DNA of 64,000 bases from Epiperipatus broadwayi (GCA_028023455.1 JAQFVV010000014.1:3336-67335), one strand, 5' to 3'. Positions 1 to 12,806 are shown, counted from the first letter of the stretch. Notes: a model not told the origin generated them from the letters alone. A program made the numbers and translations.

Positions 1-2392
1 GAAATTTTCAGACATGTACATGTCTTCAAACCCAGCTATCCAACTCAAATAGCTATATGGGGCTGATAGATCTTCAGCCATGCCACATAGTAATAGTCAT
101 AGCAATATAAAATTGCATAAGACTTTTTGGCAGAGACTATAAATAGTCAAAATAAAAGTCATAGATCAATTCATAGATCACATGACCCTATCTCTTAAGC
201 TTGTAAGTTATAAACAGTGAGGATTGCCAATTCCTCTACAAGCTTTATGATAAATGCTTAGCCAGAGCCAGCACTTAAAATATCTCTGTCAGGAACCCCT
301 CCCCAACCCCTGACCATGGTTTCGTGCTTTGGCACTCCTCAGAGAGGTGTCAGGGTAGGTTCAGACACTAGATCTAAAAATACCAACCCAAAGCTAAGCA
401 CTTAGCTAAAAGTTATCTATTGAGTGGAAAATCTGAAATTTTCAGACATGTATATGTCTTCCAACCCAGCTATCCAACTCAAATAGCTATATGGGGCTGA
501 TAGATCTTCAGCCATGCCACATAGTAGTAGTCATAGCAATATAAAATTGCATAAGACTTTTTGGCAGAGACTATAAATAGTCAAAATAAAAGTCATAGAT
601 CAATTCATAGATCACATGACCCTATCTCTTAAGCTTGTAAGTTATAAACAGTGAGGATTGCCAATTCCTCTACAAGCTTTATGATAAATGCTTAGCCAGA
701 GCCAGCACTTAAAATATCTCCGTCAGGAACCCCTCCCCCCAAACCCCTGACCATGGTTTCGTGCTTTGGCACTCCTCAGAGAGGTGTCAGGGTAGGTTCA
801 GACACTAGATCTAAAAATACCAACCCAAAGCTAAGCACTTAGCTAAAAGTTATCTATTGAGTGGAAAATCTGAAATTTTCAGACATGTATATGTCTTCAA
901 ACCCAGCTATCCAACTCAAATAGTTATATGGGGCTGATAGATCTTCAGCCATGCCACATAGTAGTAGTCATAGCAATATAAAATTGCATAAGACTTTTTG
1001 GCAGAGACTATAAATAGTCAAAATAAAAGTCATAGATCAATTCATAGATCACATGACCCTATCTCTTAAGCTTGTAAGTTATAAACAGTGAGGATTGCCA
1101 ATTCCTCTACAAGCTTTATGATAAATGCTTAGCCAGAGCCAGCACTTAAAATATCTCTGTCAGGAACCCCTCCCCAAACCCCTGACCATGGTTTCGTGCT
1201 TTGGCACTCCTCAGAGAGGTGTCAGGGTAGGTTCAGACACTAGATCTAAAAATACCAACCCAAAGCTAAGCACTTAGCTAAAAGTTATCTATTGAGTGGA
1301 AAATCTGAAATTTTCAGACATGTATATGTCTTCAAACCCAGCTATCCAACTCAAATAGCTATATGGGGCTGATAGATCTTCAGCCATGCCACATAGTAGT
1401 AGTCATAGCAATATAAAATTGCATAAGACTTTTTGGCAGAGACTATAAATAGTCAAAATAAAAGTCATAGATCAATTCATAGATCACATGACCCTATCTC
1501 TTAAGCTTGTAAGTTATAAACAGTGAGGATTGCCAATTCCTCTACAAGCTTTATGATAAATGCTTAGCCAGAGCCAGCACTTAAAATATCTCCGTCAGGA
1601 ACCCCTCCCCACACCCCTGACCATGGTTTCGTGCTTTGGCACTCCTCAGAGAGGTGTCAGGGTAGGTTCAGACACTAGATCTAAAAATACCAACCCAAAG
1701 CTAAGCACTTAGCTAAAAGTTATCTATTGAGTGGAAAATCTGAAATTTTCAGACATGTACATGTCTTCAAACCCAGCTATCCAACTCAAATAGCTATATG
1801 GGGCTGATAGATCTTCAGCCATGCCACATAGTAGTAGTCATAGCAATATAAAATTGCATAAGACTTTTTGGCAGAGACTATAAATAGTCAAAATAAAAGT
1901 CATAGATCAATTCATAGATCACATGACCCTATCTCTTAAGCTTGTAAGTTATAAACAGTGAGGATTGCCAATTCCTCTACAAGCTTTATGATAAATGCTT
2001 AGCCAGAGCCAGCACTTAAAATATCTCCGTCAGGAACCCCTCCCCAAACCCCTGACTATGGTTTCGTGCTTTGGCACTCCTCAGAGAGGTGTCAGGGTAG
2101 GTTCAGACACTAGATCTAAAAATACCAACCCAAAGCTAAGCACTTAGCTAAAAGTTATCTATTGAGTGGAAAATCTGAAATTTTCAGACATGTATATGTC
2201 TTCCAACCCAGCTATCCAACTCAAATAGCTATATGGGGCTGATAGATCTTCCACCATGCCATATAGTAGTAGTCATAGCAATATAAAATTGCATAAGACT
2301 TTTTGGCAGAGACTATAAATAGTCAAAATAAAAGTCATAGATCAATTCATAGATCACATGACTCTATCTCTTAAGCTTGTAAGTTATAAACA
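1..2392 (+). repeat. 435-bp satellite, forward-oriented part of array
   Basis: Tandem units begin at 1, 435, 872, 1307, 1742 and 2177, giving periods of 434-437 bp. Copies differ by only scattered substitutions and a length change in a C-rich tract, so the array looks recently homogenised. The sequence starts inside the array, so the left limit is unknown. The last forward unit stops after ATAAACA at 2392, where orientation flips. No reading frame stays open across a unit, so this is non-coding satellite DNA. Confidence 0.97.
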
Positions 2393-5300
2393 AGTGCTGG
2401 CTCTGGATAAGCATTTATCATAAAGCTTGTAGAGAAATTGGCAATCCTCACTGTTTATAACTTACAAGCTTAAGAGATAGGGTCATGTGATCTATGAATT
2501 GATCTATGACTTTTATTTTGACTATTTATAGTCTCTGCCAAAAAGTCTTATGCAATTTTATATTGCTATGACTACTACTATGTGGCATGGCTGAAGATCT
2601 ATCAGCCCCATATAGCTATTTGAGTTGGATAGCTGGGTTTGAAGACATATACATGTCTGAAAATTTCAGATTTTCCACTCAATAGATAACTTTTAGCTAA
2701 GTGCTTAGCTTTGGGTTGGTATTTTTAGATCTAGTGTCTGAACCTACCCTGACACCTCTCTGAGGAGTGCCAAAGCACGAAACCATGGTCAGGGGTTTGG
2801 GGAGGGGTTCCTGACGGAGATATTTTAAGTGCTGGCTCTGGCTAAGCATTTATCATAAAGCTTGTAGAGGAATTGGCAATCCTCACTGTTTATAACTTAC
2901 AAGCTTAAGAGATAGGGTCATGTGATCTATGAATTGATCTATGACTTTTATTTTGACTATTTATAGTCTCTGCCAAAAAGTCTTATGCAATTTTATATTG
3001 CTATGACTACTACTATGTGGCATGGCTGAAGATCTATCAGCCCCATATAGCTATTTGAGTTGGATAGCTGGGTTTGAAGACATATACATGTCTGAAAATT
3101 TCAGATTTTCCACTCAATAGATAACTTTTAGCTAAGTGCTTAGCTTTGGGTTGGTATTTTTAGATCTAGTGTCTGAACCTACCCTGACACCTCTCTGAGG
3201 AGTGCCAAAGCATGAAACCATGGTCAGGGGTTTGGGGAGGGGTTCCTGACGGAGATATTTTAAGTGCTGGCTCTGGCTAAGCATTTATCATAAAGCTTGT
3301 AGAGGAATTGGCAATCCTCACTGTTTATAACTTACAAGCTTAAGAGATAGGGTCATGTGATCTATGAATTGATCTATGACTTTTATTTTGACTATTTATC
3401 GTCTCTGCCAAAAAGTCTTATGCAATTTTATATTGCTATGACTACTACTATGTGGCATGGCTGAAGATCTATCAGCCCCATATAGCTATTTGAGTTGGAT
3501 AGCTGGGTTTGAAGACATATACATGTCTGAAAATTTCAGATTTTCCACTCAATAGATAACTTTTAGCTAAGTGCTTAGCTTTGGGTTGGTATTTTTAGAT
3601 CTAGTGTCTGAACCTACCCTGACACTTCTCTGAGGAGTGCCAAAGCACAAAACCATGGTCAGGGGTTTGGGGAGGGGTTCCTGACGGAGATATTTTAAGT
3701 GCTGGCTCTGGCTAAGCATTTATCATAAAGCTTGTAGAGGAATTGGCAATCCTCACTGTTTATAACTTACAAGCTTAAGAGATAGGGTCATGTGATCTAT
3801 GAATTGATCTATGACTTTTATTTTGACTATTTATAGTCTCTGCCAAAAAGTCTTATGCAATTTTATATTGCTATGACTACTACTATGTGGCATGGCTGAA
3901 GATCTATCAGCCCCATATAGCTATTTGAGTTGGATAGCTGGGTTTGAAGACATATACATGTCTGAAAATTTCAGATTTTCCACTCAATAGATAACTTTTA
4001 GCTAAGTGCTTAGCTTTGGGTTGGTATTTTTAGATCTAGTGTCTGAACCTACCCTGACACCTCTCTGAGGAGTGCCAAAGCACGAAACCATGGTCAGGGG
4101 TTTGGGGAGGGGTTCCTGACAGAGATATTTTAAGTGCTGGCTCTGGCTAAGCATTTATCATAAAGCTTGTAGAGGAATTGGCAATCCTCACTGTTTATAA
4201 CTTACAAGCTTAAGAGATAGGGTCATGTGATCTATGAATTGATCTATGACTTTTATTTTGACTATTTATAGTCTCTGCCAAAAAGTCTTATGCAATTTTA
4301 TATTGCTATGACTACTACTGTGTGGCATGGCTGAAGATCTATCAGCCCCATATAGCTATTTTAGTTGGATAGCTGGGTTTGAAGACATATACATGTCTGA
4401 AAATTTCAGATTTTCCACTCAATAGATAACTTTTAGCTAAGTGCTTAGCTTTGGGTTGGTATTTTTAGATCTAGTGTCTGAACCTACCCTGACACCTCTC
4501 TGAGGAGTACCAAAGCACGAAACCATGGTCAGGGGTTTGGCGAGGGGTTCCTGACGGAGATATTTTAAGTGCTGGCTCTGGCTAAGCATTTATCATAAAG
4601 CTTGTAGAGGAATTGGCAATCCTCACTGTTTATAACTTACAAGCTTAAGAGATAGGGTCATGTGATCTATGAATTGATCTATGACTTTTATTTTGACTAT
4701 TTATAGTCTCTGCCAAAAAGTCTTATGCAATTTTATATTGCTATGACTACTACTATGTGGCATGGCTGAAGATCTATCAGCCCCATATAGCTATTTGAGT
4801 TGGATAGCTGGGTTTGAAGACATATACATGTCTGAAAATTTCAGATTTTCCACTCAATAGATAACTTTTAGCTAAGTGCTTAGCTTTGGGTTGGTATTTT
4901 TAGATCTAGTGTCTGAACCTACCCTGACACCTCTCTGAGGAGTGCCAAAGCACGAAACCATGGTCAGGGGTTTGGGGAGGGGTTCCTGACGGAGATATTT
5001 TAAGTGCTGGCTCTGGCTAAGCATTTATCATAAAGCTTGTAGAGGAATTGGCAATCCTCACTGTTTATAACTTACAAGCTTAAGAGATAGGGTCATGTGA
5101 TCTATGAATTGATCTATGACTTTTATTTTGACTATTTATAGTCTCTGCCAAAAAGTCTTATGCAATTTTATATTGCTATGACTACTACTATGTGGCATGG
5201 CTGAAGATCTATCAGCCCCATATAGCTATTTGAGTTGGATAGCTGGGTTTGAAGACATATACATGTCTGAAAATTTCAGATTTTCCACTCAATAGATAAC

Positions 5301-5935
5301 TTTAGCTAAGTGCTTAGCTTTGGGTTGGTATTTTTAGATCTAGTGTCTGAACCTACCCTGACACCTCTCTGAGGAGTGCCAAAGCACGAAACCATGGTCA
5401 GGGGTTTGGGGAGGGGTTCCTGACGGAGATATTTTAAGTGCTGGCTCTGGCTAAGCATTTATCATAAAGCTTGTAGAGGAATTGGCAATCCTCACTGTTT
5501 ATAACTTACAAGCTTAAGAGATAGGGTCATGTGATCTATGAATTGATCTATGACTTTTATTTTGACTATTTATAGTCTCTGCCAAAAAGTCTTATGCAAT
5601 TTTATATTGCTATGACTACTACTATGTGGCATGGCTGAAGATCTATCAGCCCCATATAGCTATTTGAGTTGGATAGCTGGGTTTGAAGACATATACATGT
5701 CTGAAAATTTCAGATTTTCCACTCAATAGATAACTTTTAGCTAAGTGCTTAGCTTTGGGTTGGTATTTTTAGATCTAGTGTCTGAACTTACCCTGACACC
5801 TCTCTGAGGAGTGCCAAAGCACGAAACCATGGTCAGGGGTTTGGGGAGGGGTTCCTGATGGAGATATTTTAAGTGCTGGCTCTGGCTAAGCATTTATCAT
5901 AAAGCTTGTAGAGGAATTGGCAATCCTCACTGTTT
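2392..5935 (-). repeat. 435-bp satellite, inverted part of array
   Basis: The same unit as in 1-2392 but reverse-complemented. The landmark TCTGAAAATTTCAGA recurs at 2656, 3091, 3526, 3961, 4396, 4831, 5266 and 5700, a period of 435 (last 434). About 8.1 units are present. The array ends at CACTGTTT (5928-5935), where the expected TATAACTTAC is replaced by unrelated AT-rich sequence. With the forward part it forms a palindrome with arms of about 2.4 kb around a spacer of about 58 bp. Confidence 0.97.
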
Positions 5936-7696
5936 TTATACATAATTGTAATTTGATTTTATTCAAATATGTTTTTATTTCTAAAAATATAAGTTAACAG
6001 ATTCAATTGTAATGTTAAAGAGAAACCTATGGCAGTAAGATTAATATTTTTTTAGCAATTTTAAAGACAGTAATCCATATTTTTTATAATATTTTAAATA
6101 TTATAAATGCAATTTGAAATTTTACAACAAAGTTTGATAGATTTGTGATGGTTTCACATTAATTGATTTGGATTTTTTTTAAAACAAAAAAAAAACAAAA
6201 ATTCATTGAACAAAAATTTTGTTGATGGCTGTCTTTTATACTATTTAATCAAAAAACAAAGCATTGTTCTTGTTATGTTTATACTTGATTTTTTCTAAAT
6301 TTTCAAAATTCAAATATGATTTTTATTTGTAATAGATCAATTATAATTTATTAAATTCTAATACAAAATAAAGGTTACATATTTTAATAAAGTGTTGAAT
6401 GATTAAAAAAATTACCACCAGAGAGATCAGTGGAATTTTTTTTACCAATTAAAGTATTATTAATTACTGTTTTTGTTTGTTTGTTAATAATGAAGTACCA
6501 TTTTCATGTAATTCTTTTATTTTGTCAGCTCAATTTGCAAATGAAGTGGCCATTATCCATTCTTTTTTCATGAAGCATATCTTTATAATAGTAGTAAGTA
6601 TATTCTTCCAATACAATAATTTTACCTTTAATAACTTCTGGAGATTTTCATGTCATTTTGTTTAGCCATTTGGTGAATAATATATTTTTATTTCCATTGA
6701 TGAAAAATCATCTTACTAGAATCTATAGTTTTTAGCAAGTGCATTAACTTGAAATATTAATTATATAAAAGAAAAACAATTTGATGCAAACTTTTACAGT
6801 GAAAAAATAAGATCACTGGATGCTTGATTTGATATTTTCTGGCGAATTATTACAGGTATATAAAGAAATTTGTAAAATTGAAGAAATAATACTATACAAT
6901 TTGACCAAAAATTTGTAATAAATTTTAATTTAAAAAGAATATTTAAAAATCCATTGTTTAAGTACTTTCTTTTTATTCTTCAAGATTTTAAATACTAGTG
7001 TGTGCTGATAAAATTTCCATTTTTCGAATCTAACAAAAAATATTTAATATTAATACTACAAATAAACAAAATATAAATTATCATAAACTTTATATTTTCT
7101 AACTTCCCTTTTAACATTAAAATATACCATCACTTAAATTGTCAGTAAAGTTCAATCTTTTTAAACTGAGTTTTAAATTATTATATTTGTAATTAAAAAT
7201 TTGTTGTGTAACTATAAATAATTTCAATGTTTATTGAGAAATGCATAGTCACCCATCTTTACAATAGAAAGCTATTTCTTTTTTGTGTAAAGTAATTAAT
7301 TTTAGAAAGTGTGCATTATTTTTAAAGTACCAAAAGTTGCAGTGTAATCTGGCTAATATTTCCTTGTTTAACATCAAAAATTTTACTTGTATCTTTAAAT
7401 AACCAGCTTTATTCTATTTAATAAGCATTAATCTACTGGTATTAGAATAAAGACATCCTATTTGATAAAACTCATCTGCTTTGTCACATCCTTTCAATTT
7501 TGATAATGATTTTTTCTTACTACAAACAGATATATTTACATGTACTTTTTCTATAGATGATTTAATGCAAACTTGAGTTACCAACATAAAAATACTTTAA
7601 TAGATAAGATGTAAATAGCCTTATATATAGCTCATTGGAGAGCAAAGACTTTTCAAACTGACATTCAATAAAATACATTTTAAAAAAAATACTCAC
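5936..7696. other. AT-rich unique-looking sequence, no gene seen
   Basis: Long runs of A and T. The only open frame of any size (6477-6665, 62 codons) has a low-complexity F/N/I composition and no recognisable motif. I see no coding, RNA or element signature. Confidence 0.6.
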
Positions 7697-7711
7697 TAGG
7701 TTTACTATTGT

Positions 7712-8207
7712 TAAAACAGGCAAAACTCACTATATATATATTGCCGCACACAGCAAGCTAGAGTAATCAGTGGATGCCAGAAGGCTTGTGCATAAAATCC
7801 CCATCTAGTGCCTACTCATCCAATATCCCCAGACTAGTTTCTGGCTTATAGCCTTCTCAGTGAGGAGCCTTGGATCTGAGAGAATTGCACCTAGATCTTA
7901 GGATCTAATGCAACCCCCCAGCAACCGACTTCTATCTCCATTTAACTACCAAACTATGAGTCTTAAATGGAAAACACCTTGATGTTTTTAATCCGAGCCC
8001 ATTAGCCTATATAGTTATATGGACTGAACCCAGTTCAGTACTCATGTATATTGGATGAGTAGGAACTAGATGGTGATTTTATGCACAAGCCTTCTGTCAT
8101 CCATTGATTACTCTAGCTTGCTGTGTGTGGTAATATATATAGTGAGTTTTGCCTGTTTTAACAACAGTTATACACAAGCATAAGAGGTGGTGGTCATGTG
8201 AGGTTTA
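7712..8207 (+). mobile_element. Palindromic retroposon-like element, copy 1
   Basis: Arms of about 120 bp pair: 7712-7835 (TAAAACAGGCAAAACTCAC, TATA run, ACACAGCAAGCTAGAGTAAT and onward) with its reverse complement at 8044-8161. A unique middle of about 200 bp and an unpaired tail of about 45 bp (8162-8207, containing GGTGGTCATGTGA) complete it. It is bracketed by a perfect 15-bp direct repeat, TAGGTTTACTATTGT, at 7697-7711 and 8208-8222. A duplication this long points to target-primed reverse transcription rather than a cut-and-paste transposase. No coding capacity. A reversed partial copy is at 61043-61280. Confidence 0.85.
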
Positions 8208-8222
8208 TAGGTTTACTATTGT

Positions 8223-9608
8223 AGGTTAATGAAAGATTTTATTCTATAACTAAAATCCCAAAAAGTATATAAATAAATAAATGTATAAGTTACAGATATC
8301 ATTACAAGGAAGATTATTAACCATTTACTACTCCCATCTCATTCTATTTTAATGATGTGTGTATATTTATACTGATTTTACTAATTTATTTAAGAATATT
8401 TGTAACAAACAAGGAAAATATATTTAGCATTAATTAAATCTTGAACATTGTTAACCACTATTATATTACAAAAAATAATCTATACACTCATAAAAACGTG
8501 CTTTGCTGGAACAAATTATTAGACTTCAGCCATACTATATAGTATCAGCAGTAGTAACTTTTTTATAATCAACTTATAATAAATACAGTTTTATTATGCA
8601 TAAATATAATTTGACTAATATAATAATATTAATCATGCTACGAGAGAATAAACATAGAACTATTTTCAATGATCTTACTTAGATTAATATTTTATATATG
8701 ATAAATATTATATTGAATTTACTAATATACTTAAAAAAAACTAGATTTAATATTTCCTATAGTGCTAAATCAAAAATAAATTGTGAATATATATATATGG
8801 TCGAGTTAAAAGTAGAGATGTACTATTAAAAAGCAAAAAATCTAGGAAATATATAATTGTTCGCTTTTCCATTAAGTTTTAAAAGTAGATGTGGAAATTC
8901 GTATATATATAAAACTAAATATGTAAATCTAAATAACTTTTAATTTTAATGGTATCCAATTCATAAGTGAAAACAGTTAAAAAAGATTATTGACAGTAAG
9001 TGAAAATAATTTACTATTTAATGTTTTAAAATTAAAAGTTACTTCAATTTATATATATCTTCTGAACAAAAGAAAGTTAAGCAGTAAAGATATCCATAAT
9101 ATCACAAAGAAGCAGAAATACATTGTTTATTATTGATAGTAGATTAATAGATAGATTTTATTTTATCATCCATATTAATGCAGGCAGATTTATATATTAC
9201 ACAAATTTATCTTACAAGTACATATTCTTAGCAAGTATTTATTCACAATAATGGCATTTCAATAAATATATAAATAAAAATTAATCATTGTTAATTAGAT
9301 TAGAAATAATTATTATATGTCTTCTAATTTTAGATACAGCTGTATGTTTAATAAAATTTGAATATGATTTATATTTTTGACATAGGTACATAATAATTAT
9401 TTTTACTTTATCATTCATCGTTTTCTACTGATTAACATTTTACTTTTAATTACTTATAATGAAAACTTTTACATATAATCAATCATTAAACAAGGTCTAG
9501 TGCCTCTCATTCTATTGAGAGCTGTAATTGTGAATAAAACAATCAATGAAAGCCAAAGTATATTAGTCCAAGAGTGCAATGTTCAAGTATGACCATGTGT
9601 CTTTGATC
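8223..9608. other. AT-rich sequence, no gene seen
   Basis: No open frame of note, no tandem repeat longer than simple A/T runs and no element termini recognised. Confidence 0.55.
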
Positions 9609-9619
9609 TTTTTTTTTTT

Positions 9620-10604
9620 TTATGAATAGCTTTTGTTCCTTTTCTTGATTGTCTCCAAGCTGTTACAAAACAATTGAACTGCTTCTGATTTTCCACTAAC
9701 TATCTTACATTTGGTTTTCCATAATGAGAATATGATGAAGATTGCAATTCTGATTAGTCTGAAAATTTTGTAATTTATACAGTCTCGTATTGAGATGATA
9801 CAATTTAATCTCATTTGGGAATGGTGGTGGATGAATTTCCTGACTTTGTCAATCATGTACATACTCCAATTAGGTGTTCAATTATTTCATCTTTTTGCCC
9901 ACACAATTGATATATAGAGTCAAGTTTTTTGAAACCCCTTTTGTGTACAAGAAACCAATTGGTGAGCAAAGCATCATGATTTAATTTGATTACAAAATCA
10001 ATGAATTTTGGCTCCAATGCCCATAATTTAGTTCTTGATAAAAGCTTATTGTTAGTTAGATTTAGTTTACTTGGCAAACATTGTAACTCTGGATTCATCA
10101 GGTGATATGCTTCCTATAGTCTGATCTTATTTGTGAATAGTAGTTGTTCTGGTGTAGTGAATTTCCTTAGGTATTTATTTAGTTTCATTATCCAATCCTC
10201 CTTTGGTGGTGGCCAGTCAGTGTGCAAGATGATTTGTGTGATCTCATGATACCCATATAGTAGTGTCCAATTAACAATTAGATTATAAGCCCATTGGGAA
10301 TAAATGGCTGGGATTGAGTGTAAATAGAGGCCATTAAGTTTCTTAGCCATTGTATTTTACTTAAACCTATGGCCACCACTCCTCTATTCCAAAATAGCCT
10401 GAAACACATAGAGTTAATTTTGTTTATAAAGTTTTTATTCAGCCTTATGATGGGGAGAAAATAAGTGATCTTTGTAAATATTTTAATGTTCAGCAGTGTC
10501 ATTTTACCTTGGAGGGAAAGGTAAACTTTGGACAATAAGTTGATTAACCTTTTTGTTGATTCCAATATTGCATTTTGTATTTCTTTTGTAATTTCTGTTG
10601 GCAA
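9620..10604 (-). pseudogene. LINE ORF2 thumb and C-terminal zinc-knuckle region, broken
   Basis: Three overlapping fragments continue the RT. 10278-10604 carries the thumb (NLLSKVYLSLQGKMTLLN then NKNFINKINSMCFRLFWNR); 10114-10350 and 9853-10098 carry the connecting region; the latter ends in YQLCGQKDEIIEHLIGVC, like the zf-RVT CxxC...HxxxxC of L1/Tx1 proteins. The final fragment 9620-9862 is basic and ends in a TAA that merges with the A tail, leaving essentially no 3' UTR. Confidence 0.75.
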
Positions 10605-11931
10605 CTTGGATGTGGGAAAGCTATGAAATTTTAGAGGTTCTTCTATAAATTTGGCTATAACTTTCTTTCCAGTAGTAATTTTTTAGGCCACCAATTTGTG
10701 AATATTAAAAATGAGTCCATAATCAGCTGGGTATTTGTCCAGTATTTCATACAGCAGGTTTAGATATTTGGTCAATGGCAAAATTATTAATATGTTGTTC
10801 ATATACGCTATTACACTAATTGAATATAAGTACCAGGGAGCCTTCTCTCTATGTCTATCAAGAGGGAGTTAATATATGCTATAAAACATAGAGTGCTTAG
10901 GAATGAATCCTGTGGATCCAAGAGTGAAGGTTTGAAGCCAGAAGCTATTTTACCATTCAAGGTGACGATGATCTCTCAGTTCCTCAATAGGTTGTCTATT
11001 ATTTGGATATATGCATCCAAGGTGGAGTACTTAGCCAATACCTCCAAAAACTTGTTGGTTCTGACTGAATTGAAATCTGCTGCAATATCCAGATGTATTG
11101 TGATAGGCTTTGAATTTTTTTCGATCTTACATAGTTGTACTAGCAGCTTTACCTGGCTCATTGCATTAATCATTGATATCCCATTTTTTACAAATTGAGA
11201 GTCAGAAATAAATTGTAAAATTTTCCCTTGAATATTGTCCTTAATCACTGATATAGTGATTTTGATTAGCAGAGGGGTCATTCAAATGGGCCTTAGACTG
11301 GATAGTTCTGTTGGTGGTTTGTTTTTCTTAAGGAAGGGTACAAGAGCAATGAAATATAGATCAGCTATATCTTTTTGTCCATTTTTTAGGAGGTTAATCA
11401 TGTTCAATATAATAGGAATGATAAATTGACTGAGATGCATGAAAAGAAACCTGGGAATCCCATGAAGCCTTGGATGAACCAGATCAGAGAGTGATGTCAA
11501 CTTGTTCTTCAACACTGACTCCATTATCCCATGATTCATCCAATCCCCTCAGGATTCCCATGAAGCCCCCCACTGCCTTTGCAAGTTCTTTCAGAAGTAC
11601 TCTCGAATTTTCTCAAGCATTGATGTTCCTGCATAAATTCTTCATTCAGTTATTATCGCTGTTGGTGTCACCTACTTATGTACTGCCCCCAGCACCCATC
11701 TAAGATATCACTCTTGTCCAGTAGTTTTATGCTGTGAGATAAATCTTAGCCTTCTTGACAGATATGTATTCCACAAGGGATTTTTGTTTTAATTTGTATT
11801 GTAATTTGTCTGATAATTTCATCAATGCTTCCTGTATTGGATTGTGTCATTTTCCATGGATCCACTATCTGATCTAATTTTCTTAGGAATCTAGTTGGAC
11901 TTTTCAGTTTCTGAGAGTGATGGTCAATCAA
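10605..11931 (-). pseudogene. LINE reverse transcriptase palm and fingers, broken
   Basis: Reading down the minus strand: SSLRPI (RT block 1), QFVKNGISMINAMSQV (normally GFVKGRS...), and LDIAADFNSV, matching the catalytic LDFEKAFDSV block A. The next block should hold GxxQGxxLSP, but only LSTLCFIAYINSLLIDIE survives. The YxDD catalytic block reads AYMNNILII (about 10790-10810), so both catalytic aspartates are now asparagines. At least three frameshifts and several stops interrupt it. It would have copied element RNA at a nicked target. Confidence 0.8.
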
Positions 11932-12429
11932 TGATTGAGGATTCCGATGAGTGAAAACCAGGCCTCCTCGGTTGGGATAGAATATTTATCTTATTAAAAT
12001 AAATATAGGCTTCCAATATGATAGCCTCTGTCATGCCCACCTTAGTTAACATTCTCAAGGTTCTACCACATCTCCCCCCAGAATTCACCCCCCCCCCATT
12101 GGCCTCAATTTTCACTTTTTATATATCTAGAATTAATATAAGAGAATGCATTAATGGTAATTTATATGATATGTATACTTAATATTTTTCTACCAAAATG
12201 CAGGTTGTCTATATCAATTTGACTACTTTCTCGGAGTTTTCTTAATCTTTACTACTTCATTTTATTTTGTTCTTATATCCACTGTCACTTTCTTTTTTGC
12301 ATTTTTACAGTTCTAACAAGTTTTACAATTTTTTTTTAGAATTATTTACCTAATTCAATTAAGATTTTGCTTAATAATTCTTTACTAAAATCTCTTAATT
12401 CTCTTCAACATTTCAACATTGTTAATCTT

Positions 12430-12806
12430 AATATGTTTTTTATCCAATAATGAGTATGTTTCTATAATGTAATTATTCACTATACCATTCTCACGCAAAG
12501 TAAAGATTGTTTTCTATCCACTATTAACACTTTGTAGAGAGATGGAATCATAAACATATGACCAATGTGAAAAAAATGTATGATCCCCAAGATGGACATT
12601 ACATGCTGAACCAGCATTCATCAGTTGGCCCAAACCACATTCTGATGAATGCTGGTTCAACACGTAATGTACATCATAGATCTCTTTCATGTCTTTGGTC
12701 ACATGTTTAGGATTCCATCCCTCTACAAGGTGTTAAAAGCAGATAGAAACAAGTCCCTACATTGGGTGATAGTGGTGTAATAAAAAAATTACACTATAGA
12801 AATATT
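12430..12806. mobile_element. Palindromic retroposon-like element with 12-bp target duplication
   Basis: Arms reach both ends. The strongest pairing is 12522-12622 with 12640-12740 (AACACTTTGTAGAGAGATGG on the left against its near complement on the right), folding around TTGGCCCAAACCACATT. Weaker pairing (TTTCTATAATGTAATT against AATTACACTATAGAAA) continues outwards. A perfect 12-bp direct repeat ATTGTTAATCTT flanks it at 12418-12429 and 12807-12818. The core TGCTGAACCAGCA-TTCATCA-TTG is shared with the repeats at 15622-16730. No credible coding frame; the 62-codon minus frame (12514-12702) follows the fold. Confidence 0.75.

Larger units (their letters stand above)
9609..12115 (-). mobile_element. 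Decayed Tx1/L1-like non-LTR retrotransposon
   Basis: Minus-strand fragments in several frames follow the order of a LINE ORF2: pre-RT linker with SNTGSIDEI-type motif (11746-11931), KNKPPTELSSLRPI (11282-11330), fingers and palm (10605-11281), thumb (10278-10604) and a zf-RVT-like CQLCG...EHL...C knuckle (near 9860-9910). Plus-strand T13 at 9609-9621 is the poly(A) tail. The thumb motif (LSLQGKMTLL...NKINSMCFRLFW) is the basis for the Tx1/L1 assignment. The endonuclease domain is not recognisable, so the copy is 5'-truncated or too diverged. Multiple frameshifts make it dead. Confidence 0.85.

Noticed and set aside
1-5935. Hammerhead ribozyme in the satellite
   Set aside because: I looked for the CTGATGA...GAAA core on both strands of the monomer and found only CTGATAG; the core is absent.
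6477-6665. 62-codon open frame
   Set aside because: Low-complexity composition, no motif, no context; expected by chance in AT-rich DNA.
7712-8207. Conventional MITE or DNA transposon
   Set aside because: The arms fit, but the 15-bp duplication and the unpaired 45-bp tail do not fit transposase insertion.
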